Source: Beverwykella pulmonaria (taxonomy: Eukaryota > Ascomycota > Dothideomycetes > Pleosporales > Melanommataceae). From it: a stretch of DNA of 64,000 bases. Both the position numbers and the translations under genes were made by a program. Positions 13,973 to 25,400 of this stretch are shown piece after piece; the stretch's first letter is position 1, and the number at the start of each line of letters is the position of its first letter. The notes below the pieces were generated by a model that was given only the letters and a program-made list of their open reading frames with translations, made no database searches and had not been told where the DNA came from. The stretch covers positions 1,139,961-1,203,960 of the forward strand of contig BCHH01000013.1 of NCBI GenBank assembly GCA_001599595.1. The letters are read 5' to 3'.

Positions 13973-16900
13973 TCATTTCCATGGATACCATGCCGCATAA
14001 TGCGTAGCAGAGTTTTTCGTCTTCACAAACATCTCATTCAGTAAATCCCGCCCCCGTTCACTAGCAACTCTCCACTCAACCCTAAACCCAGGAGGAAGCA
14101 CGGCAGCCTGCCGATCCGCCTCCTTCGTCAGCTGCAGTATCTGGTGGTTGAAGCCGTCCTGGGTAGCTAGCCCCTTCTCCAGACCGTCTAGCCAAGTGCT
14201 TTCCGTGCGATATAGCTTTGCATCGAGCAGCAGCTTCTCGGCAACGTTCGGCCCGTCAAACTCCACGTCACCAATGAAGTAACCAATGTCATCAGCAACC
14301 AATTGCTCCCCATTGAGGGTGTAGGGGACGTTGCGGGGCTTGCCCGTTGCGTAAGCCTCGTACGCCTTTGCGTCCGCCTTTGCGTTGGTTGAGCTGTACA
14401 TCCAGATGCCAGGCTCGCCTTCGATAGCTTCGCCGAGCACGATCTTCTTGGTGATGGGCACCGGGTAGTGGGCACCGGCGTTGACGACGGTGTCTGCCGC
14501 GACAGTCGCTTCTTTGGCGGCCACGCTCAACTTTTCGGCGACGGCGCCCACTTCTTCTACCGCCGCTGCTGTTTCGGCGACGGCCCCAGCACCTGCTAGA
14601 GCTTTGCTTCCTTTCAGCCCCGCTTTGAGCACGCTCGCAGCCTCCATCATAGGCCCGATTTCGATGGCGAACGGAGCAACGCTTACGCTAAAGTCCACAA
14701 ACCCCTCACCGGCTTCGTAGGCATGCTTAGCCATCCGCTCCTGGCTGTTGTGTGGAAACCTGACCGGCACAGGTCCCTTAGAACCACTGAACGGAGTGAT
14801 GGGTTGATTGGGTCCTTCTGGCATTCCGTCCATCGAGGCGCCGCCCAGGGCATTGAGGATCCCGTGAGCCATGTCTATTATGCTGTTCTTTGCCCCGGCC
14901 CAGGACCAGCTGGCCTCTTGTTCTTTGGTGAGGGGCTTATTAGGATCAGGGCCTCCGAATTGGCCCCTGGAGCCTGACGTCGAGGCCGGCGCTGGCGCTG
15001 GCGATGATTTGGGAGCGGATTTGACTGGATCTTGTTTCACTGGGCTGTAATCTGAGAATCAATTACAGTTAGATCACTGCACCAAAGGCTCAGGAAAGAT
15101 GACTTACGCCCTTCGACGATGACATCACACCGTCCGTCTGTTCCGGTGGGATCAATCTTTCCCACGGGATTGTTCACCACGTATGCAAACACGTTGAAGC
15201 CATCCCCGATACCAATCGGGTCGGTACTGGTCCATCTTCCTAACCAAGGAGCATAGTACCGCGCTTGATTGTAGTAGAACCCGCTTTCTACATCCCGCTC
15301 CTTGTTTGCAAAGCGCTTCCTTTTTGGCGTCTCAAGAACAGAGTCCATGGCTTGGAACGATGTCGATCCAAAGGGTGTGTACTCCTCGAACGAAAATACT
15401 TGACCCTCTTCATCCAGCTCCAGCGATACCGAGCCGATGTGATTGCTGTATTGGTGCCGAAGGACCTGCTTCCGAGTAGATCGATCTACACCTTTGGTGA
15501 GCGTCTCGATCACGGTACCATCCACGTTCAACGTTTCCAGCTCTTTTACGACTGTTATTCCGTCGCCATTGTACTTTCTGTGAATCTCAAATGCACCAAC
15601 GTAGATTCTCTCTTGAAGTCGTTTCGGAGCCTCTCCGGCGCGAGCTTGTCGCTCGGTGACTTTGCGAGTGCGATTTCCACCGCCGTCGTAAACGTACCAG
15701 GTAGTTTCCGGTGTGCCAGAATTGACGCGCTGGGATGAAGTTGCTTTGAGTTGACGCATTGCATCCCATCTCATGACGGAAAGGTGTGGCATTGAGGTTA
15801 TGCAGCCCGAGGAACCTCCAAAGCCCGAGTAATTGTATCTTTCCACTGCACCGGCAATGCTCGTGGAACTCAAGCGATTGTTTACTTGGTTTGTTTGCAG
15901 CAGACTGGTCTCGAAGTAACTGTAGTCCCTCGTCCAGGTATCCTGTGAATTTCCTGTTCTGGAATGATGGAGCTTCTTAATGTTGCCGCACTTGTCGTAA
16001 TGATACGTCTCAATATAGTTTCCCATGGCGTCACCGTTATGGGGATGCTGCAGTCCCGTTTGGCCAATGTTGAATGGACCGTATGCTTCTGCCGGACTGA
16101 CTTGTCCAAGGTGTTCTCTGCCAGTCGCCTCCACTAACTGATTGAGGGAGTCGTATGTGTAATCGTTGCTTGGTTCAACTCGTCGATTCTGGAAGAAGAT
16201 ACGTTGCTGAGCGCTGTCCTCAATGTGCACGACGTTCCCGAACGCATCGTATGTGTATTGCAGATTTTGGATATGACGGCCTGGCCAATCGGCGGGCGAG
16301 GAGTTACTTGAGTCGTCTGGAAACCGACCTGGATTGCGTGTCGTAAGGACGTTTGTGAGTCGATGCGTGAGATTGTCGAAATTGAATTTGGTCTGAACGC
16401 CATTCCCGCGCTTGAGAAGAATCCGTTCTCCTTTCGCATTGTAGTCCGCGCCAGTCATGAGATGAGTCCAAGTATCAACAGCTTTGATTCGAACAGACAA
16501 CTTTGTGAGCTGGCCGGCCTTGTTGTATGTCTGTTCTCTGATGGTTCCATCAGGTCCAGTCGAAGTCAACGATTGATTCACAGCATTATATGACGTAGAA
16601 GTCTGGAAGATTTCAGATTCGAGTTCCTGATCACGCGTCCAGTCCAGGCTGGCTTTGAATTCCCGTGCTAGTCTTCTATGGCCGCTGATGATATTGCCCT
16701 TGAAGTCGAACGCTTCCATGAACTGTGTGCCAGCCTGATCGAACGTTCGAACTGTTTTGCCGCGGCAGTTCCTCGACTCTGCATCAGATTCGTTCTCTCC
16801 AAACTCGGTTTTCTGGAATAAAACCTCTGTCTCTCCGCCAGCAAGTATAAATGTCTTGATCAGGCGCCGGGATTGATCATATTCATTGCGAATCCTCGAA

Positions 16901-19900
16901 CCTTCAGCGTCCCATTTGTAAATCTCATGGCCTGTCGCGGAGAACAGCCTGAAGATCTTGCCAGAGTCCATGTTGGAAATGTAAATTCCTCGACCAAGCA
17001 TGTCATATTCAACAATTTCAACGATTCTTCCATTTGCGTCCTCAAGTTGTCTGACACAACCTGATATGTCATGAGTAGCTCTAGCGATGTGGGTTTCCGA
17101 TACGGGAGCGGTATCTGAACGGCGCTGTGATTTATTCAACGCAGTGGTGATGATTGTGTTTCCGAGAGGATCAATATGCACTGTGCTGTATGTGTTTGCA
17201 TGAATCGAGGCTTTCCTTGCCGCTGCCTCTTCCAATGGTCCCTTGGCCCCGTTAACTCGTGAATCATACCAAGTGGGCAAGTACAATTCGTCCGAAAGGC
17301 GTCGAAAATATGCACCGACATGTGCATCGGTATTCGGATCCAAGGTAGTCGTGTCATTTACATCCCACGATTTTGTGCTCCATGGATCGTATACCGTCTT
17401 GGTCCAAGCATGATCAGGCCTCACCATTGCCACAACCCTGCCAACTGGATCGTATAGAATGGTGGAGCTCTCCCCGACTGCATTGCCTGGCTGGTAGTGG
17501 TGATCATTGGAAAAGAAAGGCTCAAATTCCTGAACTGGCTGTCCCTTGTTATTGAGTTTTAAAACACCGGAAGAGTGCCATCGCGGAGCATTCGACACTG
17601 GATCTGAATCCACAAGCGATTTGGATTGAATTGGACGCTGACCACCATCAGAGTATATGAAAGACATGCGTACATGAGTAGTTTCGTTGGGTTGCAGATC
17701 GGATACGTGGGTTTCGCGCATCAAGGTCGCAGTGGTAAGTGGCTGTGGTGTTGCGGTAAATTTGGTTCGGTGAAACGCGAACAAATCGTATACGAGACGA
17801 GTTGTTGCCCCAGCTAGAAGAATCTGGGGATTTGATGGATTCTGCAAAAATGAAAGCATGCGCCCAGTGTCAATGTCAATTTCTTCAGAGATGATATCTC
17901 CGATTGACTCTTCAGGCTTCCCCATGGTCGCTTTGGCGATAGCCACTCCAAGGGCATCATACTGAGCTGCAGTCTGGTTACGATTGCAATCCATTACCAA
18001 ATTTGGACCAAGGACGCGATAATCGTAACCTGACTTGAGCAGCGGTAGTTCAGGATCAATATTCCTGGTTCCAACAGTCGTTCTGTTCCCCAAGCTATCC
18101 CGAGCTTCCACTACAAGTAGATTGTAGTCGTCGTATGTAACTGCGGACTCTGTGTTGAAAGTTGCTGAATGGTATATATCTCGATATCTACAGGGGAGAT
18201 AAAAATTGGATGCTGCGTATTGCGCTTCTTGATCCGGTGTATCAGCAGGTCCAGGCGAGAAGAAGACCTGCGACGAGGGATTCCACCAGTCTGGATCGCC
18301 ATCCAAACGCACCAAATGGCAGGTATCTTGCAAAGCAGATTCTAGGGGTGGATTCGCCAAGAACTTATCCCCATAGATCCGATCTGCAAGACCAGAAGTG
18401 AGAACCTTGGTGTATGTCTGGAATGGTAGCCGAAGAGACTCAAGGGCCCCAAAGGGAAGTGAAGACGACATGTCGTCGCGGCGGAACAGAGTTCGAGTAT
18501 GCCCAAGCAGTCGACGAGAAAGACTAGATCCCGCCGCTTCTTCATTAAAGTTTTCGAAAGGAATGTCGTGCTGCCCAGTTGACAAAGATTGCACTAGATT
18601 TATCGTATCGTCGAACACCAGCAAGGAATCAGGGCGGTCAGAAAAGACGGTGGGTAGGTTGAAGAGTTGATACGAGCAAGTCTCGCAAAGGTTGGGTGTG
18701 ACAGAGGCGTCCGAAATAAAGACGGGATTAGTATAGGTATTCACTGTCAATGTTGCGTGGGTCTTTCGCTGCTTAGCCGTGTCGATTGGGGAGAATTCTG
18801 GATCAATGACGTGCGCGCGTCTCCCATACGTGATAGCCAGAGTCTGCAAGGGATTTCCGTAATCATCATATGCAAGTGTCATACTATGAGAGACTCTTGG
18901 ATCCATGACAGACTTACCATCCACTTCGTGTAGCTCACGACCGTACTGAAGAGAGATGCTTTCTCGAGATTGCTGAAAATAGCACCCGTAAGGATTGTAA
19001 CTTCGCGGCTGCACAATTTCCACCGTGTAGTTTGTCTCCGAAACGGAGTATGGGTGTTGCTCCCTCGACGTACCGTCTATGCCAAAGACTTCTTGCCGTA
19101 AAACTGAACCAGCAAGAATTCGAGTCGTTTCTCGACGAGACTCAAAATCCATGGAAACCCGCTGGCCACGAAGCGTCTGCGGAAGCGCCGAAGAGGAGAG
19201 CCATTTTGCTGCCAGCTGCAAACTAGGTTCCACGTAGTATTCTGAGCTGTACATGCCAGAAGCATCTTTGCGTTCAAATAATGCTCCTGTGTGATACCAC
19301 GTCTTCGTGAGAACCGGTGGAATGGCTGATGATACGTCCAAATTAGACCAATTTGTGGGCGAGGAATAGTCGTACTCCTCTGTATCCCATTGATCTACGC
19401 GGCCAAAGCCACGAAACTCTCGTTCGGCTCCATCGTAATGACCGTGATGGTATGCGTATCGAGACACAAAATATGTCTTCGTCAAATGATCGATGGTTTC
19501 GACCCGCTCAACCACTTGGACTGGAAAGGGAATTCGAGAGATCCATGGCGATCCAGAATTCCGAGCTTCAATGTAGAACTTGGCCGACGAAGCATACGTA
19601 AATTTGGTCTCTTTCCCCATGTTGTTGATATACGATGTCAAAGAGTACGGTTTTGGCCATTTGACAAGGTTGATGTAGCTTATGCGCCGGTGAATATCTC
19701 CAGGCAGACTCGAGGACCATGTCAAGCAGCCTGTCCCGTTTCCAAGTAGGTCTATAATAGAAACTGTTGAGAGTGAATGGGTTGGTAGAAACGCATCTAG
19801 TTTCTTGGTCCGATTGAGTCTGTTTCCCATGTCATTGAAGTAGATATCCACGGAGCCATCTGAGCCAAGATATATTATATCTGCGGTACCAGTGCCATCC

Positions 19901-21876
19901 ACGTCTCCCAGTCGAATTCTCAGGGGGTCAAATAAGTCTGGATAATCGAATTGCTGTGTTTGATACATAGTGACTTTGGTCCCAAAGCTTCCATATCCTT
20001 GACTGGGCCAATAGGCGACTTCATTGCTACGGATGCGGACGAGATCGGGGAGACCATCTCCTGTCATATCTGCAAGAAATACGGAATGGAGTTGATCTGA
20101 ATATACCAAAACCGGATTACGTTCTTCATCTGTCCGATCTGGTGGAAACCATTGCTCTGAAAGACCGAACCCCTTCTCTCCGAGAGATGGATATACGGTG
20201 ATCAAATCCGCATGAACCATGACTAGATCAGACAAACCGTCACCTGTGACATCAACCATCAGAGTGTTGGAGTCATCCAAATCCATATTAGGATAACTGT
20301 CAAAGGGCATGAAAGGCTCCCAGGTCGCATCAAAAGTCCGCTTAGAGAACCCGCGAGTACTTGAATTGACATTGACAATGTCAAGACGGCCATCGTTGGC
20401 AAGGTCTAGCAGGTGCTGTCGTTGAGCAGACCTAAGGCTGCCTAAAGATGGTTTTTTCATGACCGCTTCAAGCGGACCGAACTTTCCACCCCCCAGGTTT
20501 CTTTTGTAGAACCAAGAGCCAGCCTGTTCTGTCAAAACACCTGGAAGACCCTCGCCATCCAAGTCAACCAGCTTATATTGAGAACTGTCTATTCCGGCGG
20601 GGAGACTTTCCAGACTTTCTTGATCGATGGACTGTATTTTTGGATCGATCTCAGGTATACTGTACACAAATTCGAGCGGGGGAATAGAGTCTCTGTGATA
20701 TGAATCGCCTTTTTTGATATAACCTGACTTGGAAACGGAGGTTAGAAATGCCATCTGGGAGTTTGGTACAATATTCATATCGTATACAAAGTCGTTACTC
20801 TTGACCAAACAATTCATACCGACGTTTTTCTCGTGTTGGAAATGATGGAACATAAGGACGCGTTGACACAAGCGGTATGAGCGAATCTCAAAACCAGATC
20901 GCTGGTTTGAAAATGGATCCGGGCGACAAGGCCATGTATTGACTTGTTCGGGAGTGGGAGCCTTTGCATCATGTTCGCCGTAATCGAATAGGAGCTCAAA
21001 TAACCATTCTGCTTTGTCGAGATCTGGTTCAATGGCCGTTGATAGTTTGTTGCCGTAACGGACGCTTTTCAAGTAGCGAGCGGCCTTTCTCGATTGATGA
21101 GATCGGTTTCGTTCATAAACGAGCTTGGGAATGTTCTCCGAGTTTTCCGCTTTGTAGTCAACCACCATGACATTTCCAAGGCTCCGCTGTTCGCACAACA
21201 GCCATTGAAAAATGCGTGTGGGATTGAACGGATCATAAACTCGGGACTTCTCTGTTTGACCGTAGACAGTGGTGACATTTCCAGCAATAGAGCGCCAATG
21301 CATGTCTGTGCGCGGCGAAGTCGCGGAAATCCAAAGCTCAATGCGGGAAGATGGTGTTCCGACCCGTGGACGGTACTGATGGACTTTGTACTCGACACCA
21401 TTGCTCAGTTGGACTTGGGGTTCCGGTCGAGCCCATCCAGTTCCATCAAGCTTCTCCTCGAGCAAAGGCACAAGGTCATCGATCCCCGACATGACAAAAA
21501 TATCACTGTCTGGACCAGCAGGATCACGATATCGCGGCAGGCCTTTGTCCGTCTTTCGACTTATGACACCAAGGGAGAGTTGCCATCCTAGCCCAAACGG
21601 CCCATTGGAACCTGCATTGGTGTACGAAAGATTCAGCGACGGTGTCATGCCAGCTCGTCCCGAGCTACATGCAATTGGAATCGTAATTGATGCACTTCCA
21701 GTGGCAGGGGACATACTGAACTTGTCACCCATTCCACGAGCGACACCGCCATCTTTGGATACAGCGATGTTTGGAATGTTGGGTGGTGTGCTTTTTGATA
21801 GGGATCCATTTTGGAGAGGTTCGTTCGAGTTGTCCGAGGTCTGATTTGGACGAGACGACTCCCCTCGAGCATCCAT
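13973..21876 (-). CDS. Tc toxin TcB-TcC fusion with C-terminal REase-fold cargo
   Basis: Two exons, 21876-15108 and 15051-13973, give 2615 residues. The start is the first ATG, in strong context (aaaATGG). From the N-terminus: an SpvB-type domain (about 35-330, with SYTNAGSNGPFGLGWQLSLG); FG-GAP/TcB-middle repeats (about 430-800, with DVTGDGLSDLVMV and DMTGDGLPDLVRI); TcB midC-like region; TcC YD/RHS repeats (about 1650-2150); and the Rhs-associated core ending in DPIGIGDGFNVFAYVVNNP. In this family TcB-TcC forms a hollow cocoon, the core contains an aspartic self-cleaving site, and the residues after it are the delivered enzyme. Here the second exon supplies a Pro/Ala-rich linker, a hydrophobic Ala-rich stretch and, at the end, a domain resembling Tox-REase-5, with Asp2522 in FDG, Asp2533 and Lys2535 in LLDAK, and Gln2571. 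No signal peptide. Bacterial origin by transfer is inferred; the intron shows adaptation to a eukaryotic host. Confidence 0.88.
15052..15107 (-). other. Spliceosomal intron at the core-cargo boundary of TcB-TcC
   Basis: 56 nt on the minus strand with a textbook donor GTAAGT, branch site CTAAC 15-20 nt before the end, and acceptor TCTCAG. It is phase 1. Removing it keeps the frame open across both exons (6769 + 1079 nt, divisible by three). If it is kept, translation stops at 15039-15037, 23 codons into the intron and start of the next exon. Confidence 0.9.
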
Positions 21877-22441
21877 TTTCTAGGTCAAGATGGACTCCCG
21901 TGGTGGAGTGTTGTCGAGGATGGGCCTTTGTAGTGGACTTCGGGATACTTGCAGCCCCCAGCGACATCTGGGCGACCAGCGTTTTGCAGTGATTCAGGTG
22001 GTCAGGAAGCGTGAGAATGATGATAAGGATATTATTCAGCCGCAGACGTGCGGAGGCGTTTCCTGCATTGAGAAGGAGCTGGGTTACCTCCGTCTAGTTC
22101 GTGTGGTACGGATCTTCCCCTGAAGCAGATGTCTGCAAAGCTCAAGCTTTGTCGCGATTCTCCAGCCAACATAACCGGCCACACACGATAATTATTTTCA
22201 CCTCGGACGAAGGCATTTCTCCTACCGGTCTCAACAACATGACTGGAGACGGACACAGCCCCTTCTAAGCCAAGATTCCAAGAAGAGGCGGCGTCGCCAA
22301 GGCCGCGATTTTGTCGCGTTCTGGATCTTAGCATCCTTCAGCTGAGGTCTTTCTGAATTGCAGTGGTAGTACTTGAGCACCAGATTGTCATCTGAAGATG
22401 AGGGTCAGCTGGTTGCTAAATAAATCCAACAACTAATCATC
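21877..22441. promoter_or_regulatory. Divergent promoter region of the Tc gene pair
   Basis: 565 bp between the two start codons of the TcB-TcC gene (minus) and TcA (plus). No supported gene lies in it. A shared region of this size suggests co-expression of the pair. I could not point to a TATA box or a defined operator by eye. Confidence 0.6.
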
Positions 22442-25400
22442 ATGACCATGAGGCCTTCTGCTTTTGGATCAACAGGCGCTGATGTCACTGTGCTGCAGGA
22501 GGCTCTCATCGTCCTGAATCGCCTGGACCCAGACGTCGCCTTGGAAGAGCTTGTTGATGCCCGATATGGAGATGTCACTCTCGATGCTGTGGGTCGCATC
22601 CAGGCCGACAATGGAATGCCACCTAATGGGGTGTGCGATTATGCGACCTCGGAACTGGTACGACGAAGTCTGCTCGGCGCATCTCAAAATGCCGACGGGG
22701 TGGTCGTTGGAAGAATTATCTACCCAAATGCGAGACCAGCCAGCAAGGTACACGTCCGCATCAACCACAAAGGCTTGCGCCGATGCAGGAAGCTCGCAGA
22801 GGCCTCTACGAGTATTCGAGGACTGTATCTGGCTCGATATAGTCGAAAAGACCTCCAAACCGGGGCGGACCTTGCGGTTACAGTTGAAGACCCGGATGGC
22901 GGAGTACTCCATGACGCGACTCTATCACAGGTCGTTTTCAATGCCCCTAAGTTATCCATCATCGGTGTCAACCTGCTTGTCGGAGAAACACGTTCAGTCA
23001 GTCAGTTCACCAAAACTTTAGTCGCAACCAAACCGCTCCTCGATGGCACAGATTTGTCCAAACTACGAGAAGATGATGAAGTACAAGACATCTCATACCT
23101 CTCCAAGCGCACCTCAATCGATCCAACCACAATCGCCCATCTCACCATTGCTCATAAACTGGAAGCCAAATACAAGCTACCTCCCACTATCACATACGCG
23201 CTTCTGGCTGAAAATTCTCTTGTCAAGTTCGACATGTCTAGCGCCGATCCCTTACGCTTTCAAATTAATCTTTCTACCGCTTTGGAGCCATTGCTTCTCG
23301 ACATGTCTCTTCTTCCTCTCGAAGTGGTAAGGGATTCCGTTCGGAGAGCAGCAGTAGTTGACTCTTTGATTCCTCTGGAATCGGAGAAGTCACTTCCAGC
23401 AGCATTGGAGATCTTGAAGTCCTACAAAGGAAAAGCTGAAAAATATGTGGCGGAGAAACGCTCGGCTGCAATTCTTGCGCAGATCCAGCCGACCCTCTCA
23501 TCTACCAACATCAATGGGATTCTGGAAGTTCTAGCAACGAATGCATTTGGCAATTTTTCTGGAATTCTGCGAAAGCTCAACCAAGTGCTCTCAAACAAGG
23601 ACACGCGGACAGCTACTCACCGCCATAGCAGCATTCTTCTGGACACTGCAGTCATAAACCAAGCTCTTCAGTTAAAAAATTTCAAGAGGCCACATGACCT
23701 GGCTCGACTTGGACGATCGGACTGGGAACACATGTTTGGTCAAGCGGCATTTGAATCAAAGATTCACTTAGCTGCCATGGAGACCAATCTTGTCACTTTA
23801 CATGCCACGGCGATTACGCGAAGTCTGGAGAAGCAGTTCCCAATGCCTGCTTTCATAGGAGAGCTCGAGCGCAACCGAAAAGCATTTCCAGGAGTGCGCA
23901 CCAATATTCTTCGCTTTCTTGACGACCACCCAGACTTTGATTTTGGAAAATCGAATGTGGACAGGTTACTCTCTTCTAATAACATCAGTTCCGAACAGGA
24001 CGATACCCGCGCACAGCTCAAGAACATTCAGCGTGTTTTCAAGTTCGTTCCAACTTTTCGGCATACAGCAGCTCTTCTTGATAACAAGCTCTCATCTGCA
24101 GCGCATATTCATTCTCTTGGCCAGCAAGCATTCGTCAAGAAACTGGCCGGTGAGCAAGGGACGTTCTCAGAAGCAGAAGCAAAGCGAACTTTCCAGAAGG
24201 CTTCTGACATCCATATCGCCAGCGGTATGCTTGCTGGTCAAATTCGAGCATTGTCAAACTCTTCAAGAATCGGTGCTCTTTCATCGCCGCAACAACTCCA
24301 GCAACTGAATGCTATTACCAAAGACTTTCCTAATCTCAAAAGCTTGTTTGATTTTGGGGATTATTGCGCGTGTAGTGATTGCAGCTCTGTAACAAGTCCT
24401 GCCGCCTACCTAGTTGCCATTTTAGAGTTTTTGAAGCAGAGAATCATAGTCAACACGACCACATCCAATGTCCGTTCCGCAAGGCAAGCTTTGTTTAAAC
24501 GCAGGCCCGACCTCGGGGACATTGACTTGAGTTGCCCAAACACCAATACGCCATTCCCGTACATCGATGCGGTCTGTGAAATCCTAGAGCAGGCTGTTGC
24601 CCCGAATAAAGGCCTCCCTATTTTAGGGGCACTCTCCTCCGGCGTCGTGACCGAGAACCTACTGGGACAACTCAAAGAGAAGAAACTCCTGTTCACCACC
24701 AAAGCTACCATTGACGATCCAGACCTCTCGGGCAACCGCATAATTCGAGATGACGGGATCGTAGTCAAACTTGTTCCTTCCTCTCCCGTTACCAACCCTC
24801 CATCACCACCCACACAATGGCTTGCATATATCTTGCCACAGACTTACGGATCGGCCGTGGAACTGGCAGCAGCCCCTGCTTACGTCAACTCTTCCGCCTA
24901 CGAGAAACTCAGCACAGCTCCCTATGCATTCCAGTTGCCTTTCGACCTTACGCGAGAGGAGATGACAGCGTATTTTGGACAATTTGGAATTCCTCGTGCT
25001 GAAATCCTTCGCGCTCTCAAGCCACCGATAGACCTAAGCGCCATAGACATATCGGGAGAGGAACTTGGTTTGTCAAATCTGGAAATTGGCTTGATCATAA
25101 CCCCAAGACCATCTCAGGTCGATCAAGACAAGTACTGGAATATTTCAAATGCATTCTCGACTGCCAGCAACCTGCAGATTTTTGTCAACAAGACATCTTT
25201 GACATCTGCAGACGTTGAAGATCTGTTGTCTCTTCCGTGGATCAATCCCGGAAACCGCATGTTTATCAAGTACCTCCAGAACAACTGCAACCTCAAGGAC
25301 ATGCAGATCCAAAACCTGGATTATTCTGCACTTGACCGTATTCACCGCTTCCTTCGCCTTCGAAACGCCTTGCCTGACTGGAAGGCCAAAGTTCTCGACC

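Noticed and set aside
15037..15110. TcB-TcC and the 355-codon frame as two separate genes
   Set aside because: The downstream frame lacks an ATG (it starts with GTG), and a textbook intron joins both in frame, so one gene is far likelier.
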